From NCBI GenBank assembly GCA_964480945.1, contig CAYZRX010000034.1:1-36300 (forward strand): a stretch of 36,300 nt of DNA. Reading direction: 5' to 3'. Shown here piece by piece: positions 7,912-15,807 of the stretch. The position numbers and the translations under genes are program-made. The DNA comes from VGWB01 sp964480945. GTDB lineage: Bacteria; Bacteroidota; Ignavibacteria; UBA10030. Each line of letters starts with the position of its first letter. Position 1 is the stretch's first letter. The notes under the pieces are model-generated. The model saw only the letters and a list, made by a program, of their open reading frames with translations. It searched no databases and was not told the origin of the DNA.

Positions 7912-8442
7912 CTACAGGTTCGATGGATAGATTTTGAAGTTCTTGACTACCTGCGTGAAGCCTTCCGTCGCACCTTCTACATTCTCTACCAGGTTAACGC
8001 GAACCGCTTTGATCTTATTGAGATCTGCTGTAATCTTGCCCTTCGCGTCATAGTACTGAAACGTGAGGGAACTGAATCTCTTCCCCATCAGAAGTGGCAC
8101 TCCGCCATTGAGCGTTCGATAGAGCGACCAGTACCCGGTGCCACCGTCGTAGACACCATAGTAACGGACTTGGTCAGTCACACCATTATTGTCGATGTCT
8201 CCGTAAAATTGAATATCCTGATCATAGGCGTTGCTGAACACGTCCCCGTGGCTGTTGTTGTAGTTGGCCTGAACAAGGTCGCCGTAGATCGCATCACCAA
8301 CGGTCTCTACCTGACCCTTCGCGAAGTTGAGCTGCGATTTCTGGTAGAGCGCGTTATTCATGGTCACCGTAAGTGTGAGAGCCACGGCGACCATGGAGCC
8401 TCTGATGAAGAGTGATTGTATGAGATCTAAGAAGATGCTCAT
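7912..8442 (-). CDS. Pilin-like protein, PilW-like
   Basis: 176 residues. A hydrophobic segment (~12-28, IRG then SMVAVALTLTVT) is followed by FAKGQVETVGDAIYGDLVQANY, which resembles the PilW family helix that precedes a beta-rich globular domain (FYGDIDNNGVTDQVRYYG, ~80-175). A Gly sits before the hydrophobic run as in prepilins, but Glu+5 is missing. It is the first structural gene after the NtrC-type activator and a putative sigma-54 promoter. Together with the PilX-like and PilV-like genes it gives a typical minor-pilin trio. Confidence 0.75.
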   Translation of the reverse strand: MSIFLDLIQSLFIRGSMVAVALTLTVTMNNALYQKSQLNFAKGQVETVGDAIYGDLVQANYNNSHGDVFSNAYDQDIQFYGDIDNNGVTDQVRYYGVYDGGTGYWSLYRTLNGGVPLLMGKRFSSLTFQYYDAKGKITADLNKIKAVRVNLVENVEGATEGFTQVVKNFKIYPSNL

Positions 8443-8474
8443 CTACAAGATATAAGTAAGTAAAAAAGCTGACC

Positions 8475-8490
8475 GGTTCCAGGTGGAACC
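8475..8490. promoter_or_regulatory. Perfect palindrome upstream of pilin-like genes
   Basis: GGTTCCAGGTGGAACC has two 7-bp perfect arms and a 2-bp centre. On the minus strand it is followed 7 nt later by six T and lies about 33 bp before the PilW-like ATG. It could be an operator (downstream of the proposed promoter) or a short attenuator hairpin. The 2-nt centre favours a dimeric-protein site. Confidence 0.4.
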
Positions 8491-8515
8491 ACAGCATAGC
8501 GCACTGGTAAGTTAC

Positions 8516-8530
8516 TCAAATCTAATGCCA
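8516..8530 (-). promoter_or_regulatory. Candidate sigma-54 promoter
   Basis: The minus strand reads TGGCATTAGATTTGA, close to the -24/-12 consensus TGGCAC-N5-TTGC with correct 5-nt spacing; the -12 element has TTGA instead of TTGC. It lies ~75 bp before the PilW-like start and just after a gene for a sigma-54 activator. A sigma-70 reading (TTGATC, 18 nt, TTAGAT) overlaps it, so the call is tentative. Confidence 0.35.
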
Positions 8531-8652
8531 TTATGGTGACCTGGATCAAATCGCTGAGATTCCTACGGAAAACGCCGTTGGGTGCTCGAGAGGAGCAGCT
8601 GATTTCTGACGGCGTCGGAATCCGTCTTGAATTGATTCTGAACTGTCCAGAC

Positions 8653-9908
8653 TCAAATCCCGACGAGAANNNNNNNNNNNNNNNNNNNNNNNNNNNNNNN
8701 NNNNNNNNNNNNNNNNNNNNNNNNNNNNNNNNNNNNNNNNNNNNNNNNNNNNNNNNNNNNNNNNNNNNNTCGATGGATCCCGTCGGTGAAATGAGGATCG
8801 CCCGCTGCAGGACATTTTCCAGCTCCCGTACGTTTCCCGGCCAGTCATGCTGAAGCAGCAACTCGAGCACCATCGGGCTTACCTTGAGTACCGGCTTGCT
8901 GAGCGTCTTGCCAAACCGGTGCATGAAGTGCTCCACGAGGACCGGGATATCCTCCTTATGCTCGCGAAGAGGAGGCAGGTGAATGGGATAGACATTCAGC
9001 CGGTAGAAAAGATCCTGGCGGAATTCGCTTCGCTCCGTCATGGTGTCCAGGTCGCGATTGGTCGCGGCCAGAACGCGAACGTTGACCGGAATCGGGCTCG
9101 TGCCTCCGATCCGGTCAATTTCCTTCTCCTGGAGCGCTCTCAGCAACTTCACCTGCAGATGGACATCGAGCTCGGCAATTTCATCCAGGAAGATCGTCCC
9201 CCCGTCTGCAAGCTCGAACTTGCCCAGCTTCGTCTGTGTCGCCCCCGTGAACGATCCTTTCTGATGTCCGAACAGCTCGCTCTCTATCAGTTCCTTGACG
9301 AGGGACGCACAATTCACCGTGACAAACACCCGTTGGTTTCTCTTGCTGGCAGCGTGAATCTCACGCGCCACGAGCTCCTTCCCCGTCCCTGACTCGCCCG
9401 TAATGAGCACGGTCACGTCGGTCATCGCGACGCGTTGAATCGCCTCGAATACCTGCTGCATCGCCGGGCTCACGCCGACGATCCTGCCGGAAACGCGATC
9501 GACCTCTTCCCGCAAGAGCTCATAATCCCTCTTCAGCTCCCGCTCGGCCAGAGCTTTCTCCACGATCGCCGCAAGCTCCTCAATCTTCGGCGACTTCGAC
9601 GTGTAATGATACGCCCCGATCCGCATCGCCTCCACTGCGCTCTCCACGGACGCGTGCGACGTCATGATGATAACCGGCAAGTCCGGCATCGAATCCTTAA
9701 CCCGTCTGAGCACCTCCAATCCATTCTCTTCCTCGCTCAGCATCAGGTCGAGAAACATAACGTCCACCTTCTTCGCAGCAAGGATGTCGAACGCTATGGA
9801 CGACTTCTCAGCCTTCAGTACGTTGAACGACCCCTTCACCAGTGACTGAAAGTCTTCAAGGAAGTCCTTGTTGTCGTCGACGATGAGAACCGTTCGTAAC
9901 TGTTCCAT
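8653..9908 (-). CDS. NtrC-type sigma-54-dependent response regulator (gap inside)
   Basis: Residues 1-379 are sequenced without doubt (8770-9908). Receiver: DD11-12, phospho-acceptor Asp54 (MFLDLM), Thr83, Lys105. AAA+ domain: Walker A GESGTGKE (171-178), sigma-54 contact loop GSFTGA (218-223), Walker B TIFLDE (238-243), and the WPGNVRELENVLQRA segment near 356-370. The 100-N gap then removes the region where the Fis-type helix-turn-helix should be. After the gap one frame gives a short LVGI ending with TGA at 8653-8655, typical of NtrC C-termini, so I place the end there; another frame stays open to 8439 but looks non-coding. It would activate sigma-54 promoters, plausibly the one just downstream before the pilin-like genes. 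Confidence 0.9.
8670..8769. other. Assembly gap (100 N)
   Basis: The run is exactly 100 N, a conventional placeholder length. The flanking sequences do not repeat each other, so here sequence is probably really missing: the DNA-binding end of the NtrC-type regulator. Confidence 0.95.
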
Positions 9909-9986
9909 GGTTGCTTCTTACGTCATCCTTCGCAGACGTGCCGCGGTCAGGACAATCCAGCCGCCCTCGCACCAGCCTGCCCATAT

Positions 9987-10862
9987 TCAGGCGTGCATAA
10001 GCCTCAGACGGACTAACAGGGTAGTTCCAGAATCCTCGCTGCTCGCCTTGACACAGATGTCCCCATCGTATTTTGACAGAATCTCTGGAATCGCCGAGAG
10101 AGTATCCGATGCAAGGCCGGTATCATGTGTGAACATTTTGTGCCAGCGATCGGGCGGAAGAAAGAGCCCGTCGTGCCGCATCTCGAGCATCCAGCGGTCT
10201 TGGCTCGTCTTTACGTCGAAAGAGAGCTCACCGTCAGCCTGAGCAAACGCCCAATCGATCAGAACATCAACCACCCTGAGAAATTCGGCCTCCCCTATCA
10301 CGACCACGTGATGGTAATCTGAGAGCTCCCGCGGGAAAGATACCTTGCACCCCTGATTCTCAGCTTGCCGCCGCTCCACGACTCGCTTCAGCACGCCCTC
10401 GGCTTCGCACGGGAATTCCGTCATCATGCGTTCCCGTATCACCCGGAAGGCATCCAACAACCGGTCCACGTGCTCCGGAATCCCCAGCTCACATTTCTGC
10501 AGTTGTTCCGATGAGGGTTCCGAAGTCCCACTCAGGACACGCACCATGTTCGCAAGCTCGTCCGAATGAAACCGCACGTTCTGCACGACCTTCGGATCAA
10601 TCGCTACGGATGGCAGCTGATCGGCAATATTGCCGATCAGGGGATAAACGCTCTCCCCGTACTCACCTGCCGCCTTACGGAGCCGCTCGTTCGCTGCCCC
10701 GGATCGGGCTTCCCTCAGGTTGCGGCCGAACAGAGCCAGCCGGCTGAGGTTCATCTGAGCCCATGCTCCGTGCGAGAACGCCCTGAGGGCAAGCAAGACC
10801 TTGTCCAACGTTTCCCGTTCTTCCATTCCGCCGACTGGGTCGACCGCAGGCTGCCCATTCAT
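9987..10862 (-). CDS. Degenerate sensor histidine-kinase-like protein
   Basis: 291 residues from the ATG at 10862, chosen for its strong Shine-Dalgarno (GGAAGGGGA, 9 nt away) over a GTG at 10922. No membrane segment or PAS domain is seen. Residues ~18-120 look like a DHp helical hairpin with His31 in ALRAFSHGAWAQMN. Residues ~185-290 resemble a HATPase_c fold (VVDVLIDWAFAQA; GTTLLVRLRL at the end), but the N-box lacks its Asn pair and the DxGxG box is replaced by HDGLFLPP. I infer an inactive or atypical kinase that may bind or buffer the response regulators on either side: the NtrC-type protein downstream and the CheY-like protein upstream. Cytoplasmic. Confidence 0.75.
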   Translation of the reverse strand: MNGQPAVDPVGGMEERETLDKVLLALRAFSHGAWAQMNLSRLALFGRNLREARSGAANERLRKAAGEYGESVYPLIGNIADQLPSVAIDPKVVQNVRFHSDELANMVRVLSGTSEPSSEQLQKCELGIPEHVDRLLDAFRVIRERMMTEFPCEAEGVLKRVVERRQAENQGCKVSFPRELSDYHHVVVIGEAEFLRVVDVLIDWAFAQADGELSFDVKTSQDRWMLEMRHDGLFLPPDRWHKMFTHDTGLASDTLSAIPEILSKYDGDICVKASSEDSGTTLLVRLRLMHA

Positions 10863-11045
10863 ACTCAAAAGTCCCCTTCCGTCCCGCCCCCGCTCATTGG
10901 CGAAGGAAACGGAATCAACCACTCCAACGAGCGCTGAAACCAGACTGCGTTACCGGACTTGTGCTGCCAGCTATCGCTGAGCGCCAAATGAAGGCAAGGT
11001 CCTGAGAAGTCCCTCCGCGCTCGCCGGCGGCCTTTACCCTTGAGG

Positions 11046-11417
11046 TCAGGGCTCCCCCGAAAGACATTGTTCGATTGCTTGCAGGAATTTCTTTTCGTCT
11101 ACGATTGGTTTCGGTATGTAGTCATTGAAGCCTGCGATCAAATATCGCTCCCGGTCCCCGCTCGTCGCGTAAGCCGTCAGCGCGATGACCGGCACATCCT
11201 TGAGCCGTGCATCGGCGCGGAGGAGCGAAAGGACCTCCAGACCATCCATGCCGGGCAACGAAATATCCAGCAGGATGAGATCGGGGACTGCGGTCTTCAG
11301 GGCTTGCACCGCCTCAAATCCGGTCGCGAATTCGCTCACTCGATACAGCTCGCTCAGCAGTGCAGACATGAGCAACCGGTTGTCCCTGTTATCGTCAATA
11401 AAGACGATCGATTTCAT
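11046..11417 (-). CDS. Single-domain CheY-like response regulator
   Basis: 123 residues from the ATG at 11417. Counting from that Met: acidic pair Asp8-Asp9 (FIDDNRDN), phospho-acceptor Asp51 (LILLDISLPG), Thr81 (IALTAYA), Lys103 (YIPKPI). No output domain. The FNDYIPKPI ending is typical of receiver domains split from hybrid kinases. It leads the minus-strand signalling/filament run and could pass phosphate to the kinase-like protein encoded next (123+ bp downstream). A TTG at 11426 would lie upstream of the predicted transcription start and was not used. Confidence 0.92.
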   Translation of the reverse strand: MKSIVFIDDNRDNRLLMSALLSELYRVSEFATGFEAVQALKTAVPDLILLDISLPGMDGLEVLSLLRADARLKDVPVIALTAYATSGDRERYLIAGFNDYIPKPIVDEKKFLQAIEQCLSGEP

Positions 11418-11428
11418 TGCGGGCAAAT

Positions 11429-11457
11429 ATTATAAGCGGTTAACCCCGAAAGTGCAA
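11429..11457 (-). promoter_or_regulatory. Sigma-70-type promoter, near-leaderless
   Basis: A perfect -10 TATAAT (11434-11429) lies 17 bp after TTGCAC (11457-11452). A start 6-7 nt below the -10 would leave a leader of about five bases before the CheY-like ATG, and no Shine-Dalgarno is visible, so the mRNA may be leaderless. Confidence 0.55.
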
Positions 11458-11641
11458 TATCGCTTCGATAGCGTAAAATCAGGGCTCGCGGGAGGCACAC
11501 GGTTAATTGACCTCTTTAAGAGAGGCACGATGGAAATGGGGGAGGGGAGCCTGAAACCAGAGGGTCTGATGGAGCCGTGCTTGTGTCCTCCACAAAGCCC
11601 CCCTGGAGAACGATTCCCCCGTTATCGAGCACGAGCAAACG

Positions 11642-11716
11642 TGGACGCTAGAGGATTCGAACCTCTGACCTCCTGCTTGTAAGGCAGGCGCTCTGAACCA
11701 ACTGAGCTAAGCGTCC
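11642..11716 (-). tRNA. tRNA-Val (UAC)
   Basis: All four arms fold: acceptor GGACGCT/AGCGTCC, D-stem GCTC/GAGC, anticodon stem CCTGC/GCAGG with loop CTTACAA, T-arm AGAGG-TTCGAAT-CCTCT. The anticodon at positions 34-36 is UAC, reading GUA/GUG valine. The discriminator is A and CCA is not encoded. The 75-nt gene lies 48 bp after the aminotransferase gene and has its own likely promoter. Confidence 0.95.
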
Positions 11717-11731
11717 GTTTCGACAGGGTTC

Positions 11732-11760
11732 AATGTACACAACTCTCGGCGTCATTGCAA
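11732..11760 (-). promoter_or_regulatory. tRNA-Val promoter
   Basis: TTGCAA (11760-11755) and TACATT (11737-11732) are 17 bp apart, and the -10 ends 15 bp before the mature 5' end. Each hexamer matches consensus at four of six positions. Confidence 0.5.
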
Positions 11761-11764
11761 ACCA

Positions 11765-12997
11765 TTACATTCGAGCCACTTGCGCTATTCGCTGTAGCCC
11801 TTGGTGAACAACTTCGGGCTCCGGAAGAAGGCTGAAGACTATGCATGACCGCTGCTCGATGTCAAACAGCCGGCCGGGGTGAACCAGAACATTCTGGTCT
11901 CGCAGCAGCTCCAGTGCCCATTTCTCGTCCGGCATCGTGCCCGGCAACCGGAGCAGCGCGGTCCATCCTCCTTCGCAGCGATAAACGCTCGGAGAAGCCT
12001 CAGCGACCATCCCGACTACCTGCAGATAGTTGTTCCGGACCCGACTGCGAATCTGGTTCGTTATCGCCGAAGCATCCCTCAAAAGGCTCGGGAGAGCAAG
12101 TTGAACGGGCGTACCGACCGACAGGTAGGTATCCGCGATAATCTCAAGCCTCTTGATCGCGCCGTCACGCTCGGCGACAGGGCCCGAGACTACGAGCCAC
12201 GCCAGCTTCATCTGAGGAAGGCCCAAGAGTTTTGACAAGCCATTGAGCGTGAAGGTCAGCGTTTGAGTGTTTCCTGCGAAGCTTGCTGCTCGCCGATCGT
12301 CGGCGCCAAGAGCAAATGAGTTGAACACTTCGTCGACGATCAGTGAGAGGTTTCGGTTGCCAGCGAATGTTGTGATGCTCTCTCGCTCGGGGGTTTTCAG
12401 GAACGATCCTGTTGGATTGTTCGGGTGAACGACAACGAGCGCTCGCGTCTCTCGCGACAGCGCCTGCTCCACGCTTGCCGTGTCAAGACGCCATTCGCCG
12501 TCATACGTCAAGTGGTAATGCACGGGCGTGACATCGTTCAGCTCGCACAGGTAGTCGAAGAGAGGATAGCTCGGCTTCGGAAGCAGAACGGAGTCCCCAA
12601 CGTTGCAGAGCAGCCGGAACAGGAAGGTATATGCCTCGCTCGTGCTCGCCGTCAGGAAGACGAACTCGGGGTCGATCGTGATCCCCTGCTGCCGATAGAA
12701 CTCCACGACGGCCACACGCGCGGAGAGAAGGCCTTTCGGATCGGGCGCGTACGTGAGCGACGTCGGCGTGGCGAGAGCCTGCAGGATTGACCGTTCATCG
12801 TACTGAAGTCCGCAGCGTGTCGGGTTCGCTTCGGTGAGATCGATGATCTCCTCACCCCGGGCCCGCTTTTCCTGCAGGAGGGCGAAGAGCTCACTTGATC
12901 GGAAGTCCCAGTTTGTGCGAGAGGAAAACAAGGTGGTCGTCGGTGGAGAGGGGGTGTCGGTGGTCAGAATAAGAAACGCTGAGGCCAGGAAGGACAT
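11765..12997 (-). CDS. Class I/II PLP-dependent aminotransferase
   Basis: 410 residues, fold type I. Visible signatures: substrate/cofactor strand LTEANPT (54-60), VVHPNNPTG (189-197), LIVDEVFNSF (219-228; Asp222 pairs with the pyridine nitrogen), and NGLSKLLGLPQMKLAW (252-267) with Lys256 as the Schiff-base lysine. The C-terminal Arg that binds the carboxylate probably lies in the VLVHPGRLFD stretch. It transfers amino groups between an amino acid and a 2-oxo acid; the substrate cannot be told from sequence. The first ~25 residues are hydrophobic then Ser/Thr/Pro-rich, unusual for the family, so the true start may be downstream. It lies 67 bp after typA and before tRNA-Val. Confidence 0.93.
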   Translation of the reverse strand: MSFLASAFLILTTDTPSPPTTTLFSSRTNWDFRSSELFALLQEKRARGEEIIDLTEANPTRCGLQYDERSILQALATPTSLTYAPDPKGLLSARVAVVEFYRQQGITIDPEFVFLTASTSEAYTFLFRLLCNVGDSVLLPKPSYPLFDYLCELNDVTPVHYHLTYDGEWRLDTASVEQALSRETRALVVVHPNNPTGSFLKTPERESITTFAGNRNLSLIVDEVFNSFALGADDRRAASFAGNTQTLTFTLNGLSKLLGLPQMKLAWLVVSGPVAERDGAIKRLEIIADTYLSVGTPVQLALPSLLRDASAITNQIRSRVRNNYLQVVGMVAEASPSVYRCEGGWTALLRLPGTMPDEKWALELLRDQNVLVHPGRLFDIEQRSCIVFSLLPEPEVVHQGLQRIAQVARM

Positions 12998-13035
12998 ATT
13001 CTCAGATCATCCATCCTCACGCAGCATTCCCCAAG

Positions 13036-13056
13036 ATTCTGACTCCTGAATTCTGA
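13036..13056. repeat. Heptanucleotide tandem repeat, three units
   Basis: ATTCTGA, CTCCTGA, ATTCTGA follow one another with exact 7-bp period in the typA-aminotransferase spacer. On the minus strand this reads TCAGAAT/TCAGGAG units, the type described as short tandemly repeated repetitive (STRR) sequences in cyanobacteria. Confidence 0.5.
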
Positions 13057-13064
13057 TTCTCAAT

Positions 13065-14912
13065 CTACACTTCTTCGATTTCGACTTTCTTCCTGGACAT
13101 CCTGTTACGCTCGTTGTGGTCGAGATATTTCTTCCGCAGACGAATTGAGTGCGGCGTAACTTCCATATACTCGTCGTCCGCGATCCATTCGATAGCTTGC
13201 TCCAGGGTGAGGAGCTGGGGTGCCTCAAGCCGGATCGCTTCGTCAGAACCGGATGCGCGCATATTCGTCAGGTGTTTCGTCTTGCACACATTCACGACCA
13301 TATCATATTCACGGGAGCTTTCGCCGACGATCATGCCTGCGTATACCCGCGTCCCCGGCTCAAGGAAGAACTTGCACCGCTCTTGCAGCTTCCAGAGAGC
13401 GTACGCGACTGTGGTGCCACCCTCGAGCGCAATGAGCGCCCCGCGGGTTCGATGGGCAATCTCTCCTTTGAACGGCTCGTATCCGTGAAAGTTGTGATGC
13501 AGGATGCCGGTGCCTTTCGTCTGAGTCATGAACTCTCCCCGGAAACCGAGAAGACCCCGGGCAGGGACGAGAAATTCCAGCCGCGTGTTTCCCTGAACCT
13601 GAATCATATTCCTCATCTCCCCCCTTCGTTTCCCCAGGTTCTCCATCACCGTTCCGACATATTCATCCGGAACATCGATGATCACGTGTTCGATCGGCTC
13701 GCTCATGACGTCGGCGATGTGCTTGTAGATGACCTCCGGGCGTGAGACTTGAAACTCGAAGCCCTCGCGCCGCATCGTCTCGATCAGGATCGCCAGATGA
13801 AGCTCGCCCCGGCCGCTCACTTTGAAGACATCGGGCGAATCGGTCAGCTCCACCCTCAGGCTGACGTTCGACCGCAACTCTTTTGCCAGCCGATCTCCCA
13901 GATGGCGGGTCGTGAGATATTTCCCCTCCTGACCTGCAAAGGGGGAATTGTTAACGACGAAGTTCATCGAGAGGGTCGGCTCCTCGATGGAGACAAAACG
14001 CAAAGGGGAGGGATCCAGGGCGTCGGCAATCGTCTCACCGATATCGACATCCTCCATCCCGGCCAGGGCGATAATATCGCCGGCACTCGCCTCCTCCACC
14101 TCAACGCGCTTGAGCCCTTCGAATGTGTAGATCTTCGTTACCCTGGCATCGTCGACGCCCCCGTCGCGATGCACGACTTTCATCGGCGACCCCAACTTGA
14201 TCGTCCCCCGATTGACACGGCCGATGCCGAGCCTTCCCAGGTAGTCGTTATAGTCGATCGTCGTTACCAGCATCCGGAATGGCGATCCGGTATCTCCGGG
14301 CGGAGGTGGAACGCGGCTAATGATGGCCTCGAAAAGCGGCTCGAGGCTGTCACTCGGGTCCTCCATCTCTTTCTTTGCGATCCCCTGTTTTGCGATGGAG
14401 TAGATGGTCGGGAAATCGAGCTGGCGGTTGTTCGCCCCGAGCGAGAGGAACAGCTCGAAGATCTCATCCAGGACCTGATGGGGCCGAGCGTCCTTCCTGT
14501 CGATCTTGTTGATGACGACGATCGGCTGGAGGTCCAGCTCGAGAGATTTCTTCAGCACGAATTTCGTTCCCGGGAGGGGTCCTTCTGCCGCATCGACGAG
14601 CAGCAGGACGCCGTCGACCATCTTCAGCGTCCGCTCCACTTCGCCGGCAAAATCGGCATGACCCGGCGTGTCGACGATGTTGATTTTGACGACCTTCCCT
14701 TTTTTGGTCTTATAGAATACCGCAGTGTTTTTCGCAAGAATGGTGATTCCACGCTCCCGCTCCAGCTCGTTGGAGTCGAGCACGCGCGTCACAACCTGCT
14801 GATTCGCCCGGAAAGTTCCCGTCTGACGGAACATGAAATCGACCAGCGTGGTTTTCCCATGATCGACGTGCGCGATGATCGCTATGTTTCGGATGTCTTC
14901 TCTTCTCTCCAT
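13065..14912 (-). CDS. typA: Ribosome-associated GTPase TypA/BipA
   Basis: 615 residues, full length. GTPase: G1 AHVDHGKT (14-21), G2 region RERGIT, G3 DTPGHADF (~81-88), G4 NKID (~134-137). EF-G-like domains II, III and V follow, then the BipA-specific C-terminal domain with FLVPARGLLGFRGEF and NMRASGSDEAIRLEAP. TypA is a translational GTPase that binds the ribosome near the EF-G site and is needed for assembly and stress or cold growth (known for the family). The C-terminal LRKKYLDHNERNR signature is intact. Nothing odd was seen. The nearest gene upstream is the deiodinase-like flavoprotein, separated by a strong terminator. Confidence 0.98.
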   Translation of the reverse strand: MERREDIRNIAIIAHVDHGKTTLVDFMFRQTGTFRANQQVVTRVLDSNELERERGITILAKNTAVFYKTKKGKVVKINIVDTPGHADFAGEVERTLKMVDGVLLLVDAAEGPLPGTKFVLKKSLELDLQPIVVINKIDRKDARPHQVLDEIFELFLSLGANNRQLDFPTIYSIAKQGIAKKEMEDPSDSLEPLFEAIISRVPPPPGDTGSPFRMLVTTIDYNDYLGRLGIGRVNRGTIKLGSPMKVVHRDGGVDDARVTKIYTFEGLKRVEVEEASAGDIIALAGMEDVDIGETIADALDPSPLRFVSIEEPTLSMNFVVNNSPFAGQEGKYLTTRHLGDRLAKELRSNVSLRVELTDSPDVFKVSGRGELHLAILIETMRREGFEFQVSRPEVIYKHIADVMSEPIEHVIIDVPDEYVGTVMENLGKRRGEMRNMIQVQGNTRLEFLVPARGLLGFRGEFMTQTKGTGILHHNFHGYEPFKGEIAHRTRGALIALEGGTTVAYALWKLQERCKFFLEPGTRVYAGMIVGESSREYDMVVNVCKTKHLTNMRASGSDEAIRLEAPQLLTLEQAIEWIADDEYMEVTPHSIRLRKKYLDHNERNRMSRKKVEIEEV

Positions 14913-14952
14913 GTCTTCCTACTGCTCAGTGCTCATACAACTGCCTCCAACG

Positions 14953-15014
14953 AAAAAAAATGCCTCGCGTCGCTGGCGCCCCCTCAATCCCATGGGTTGC
15001 CAGCCTGAGGCATT
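14953..15014 (-). terminator. Rho-independent terminator
   Basis: On the minus strand AATGCCTC (15014-15007) pairs with GAGGCATT (14966-14959), with an inner CTGGC/GCCAG stem, followed by a run of eight T (14960-14953). It lies 49 bp behind the deiodinase-like gene and would insulate typA. Confidence 0.75.
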
Positions 15015-15063
15015 CGTAATGTAGAGAATTTTCAGCTGAAATGAAACTGGCGGGCCCCTCGCC

Positions 15064-15720
15064 CTATCTCCAGTCGACAAACTCCTTGAGCTGCTTTCTC
15101 TTGATGTCGGGCACTTTTGTTCCCTCTTTAGGGTAACCGACGGGGATCAGTAGAAACGGTTTCTCGTTTTCTGCGCGGTTCAAGATCCGCTGCAGAAAAT
15201 CCATCGGACTCGGCGTATGGGTCAGCGCGACGAGTCCTGCATTATGGATAGCCGCGAGAAGAAATCCTGCAGCGATGCCGGCGGACTCTTTGACATAGTA
15301 GTTCTTTCGAACCCGGTCAACGTCCTTGGTGTAGTTGATGGAGAAGAGGACGATCAGCGCCGGCGCGATCTCAAGAAACTCCTTGTGCCAATCCGTTCCG
15401 AGGGCCTCGAGATCATCCAGCCACTCCTGCGGCATTCGATGCTCGTAGTTTTCCTTCTCCTCCGCTTCGGCAGCGAGGCGAATCTCACGCTTGACCGCTG
15501 GATCGGTCACAACGACGAACCGCCACGGCTGCTTGTTCGCTCCCGACGGAGCGGTTCCTGCGGTCCTGAGTATCGCTTCAAGCAATTCGCGAGGAAGCGG
15601 TTTGCTGGAAAACTCTCGGATCGAACGCCGGCGATTGCAGAGCTCGAAGAAGTCTTTCGCCCTCTGAAGCTGCTCTTCGACCGGCAGAGGATGATGCACA
15701 AACGGGGTGAACTCTGGCAT
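15064..15720 (-). CDS. Iodotyrosine-deiodinase-like flavoprotein (nitroreductase fold)
   Basis: 218 residues. FMN-binding signatures of the nitroreductase superfamily: RRRSIREFS (30-38), TAPSGANKQPW (56-66), and the C-terminal LPVGYP-like LIPVGYP. Unlike generic nitroreductases it has the lid of iodotyrosine deiodinase (IYD), EEKENYEHRMPQEW. Glu88, Tyr92 and Lys113 stand at the spacing of the three residues that clamp the halotyrosine zwitterion in human IYD (E157, Y161, K182; established). LTHTPSPMDFLQRILNR and NEKPFLLIPVGYP also match IYD homologues. I infer reductive dehalogenation of a halotyrosine-like phenol, or a related flavin reductase using a similar zwitterion. No membrane anchor. 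It diverges from mfd. Confidence 0.88.
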   Translation of the reverse strand: MPEFTPFVHHPLPVEEQLQRAKDFFELCNRRRSIREFSSKPLPRELLEAILRTAGTAPSGANKQPWRFVVVTDPAVKREIRLAAEAEEKENYEHRMPQEWLDDLEALGTDWHKEFLEIAPALIVLFSINYTKDVDRVRKNYYVKESAGIAAGFLLAAIHNAGLVALTHTPSPMDFLQRILNRAENEKPFLLIPVGYPKEGTKVPDIKRKQLKEFVDWR

Positions 15721-15807
15721 AGTAGGATCTCAGTGAGGTGTGTTGATTTAAATGATACTTGATTTCAAGTACTCTTGCAAACTCTGCGGGCTAGCTGCAT
15801 TGCAACT

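Noticed and set aside
8439..8652. Continuation of the NtrC-type frame past the gap to 8439
   Set aside because: The translated tail is not protein-like, lacks a Fis HTH, overlaps the next gene, and runs through the promoter-like region.
13749..15008. 419-codon plus-strand frame opposite typA
   Set aside because: Antisense shadow of a highly conserved GTPase.
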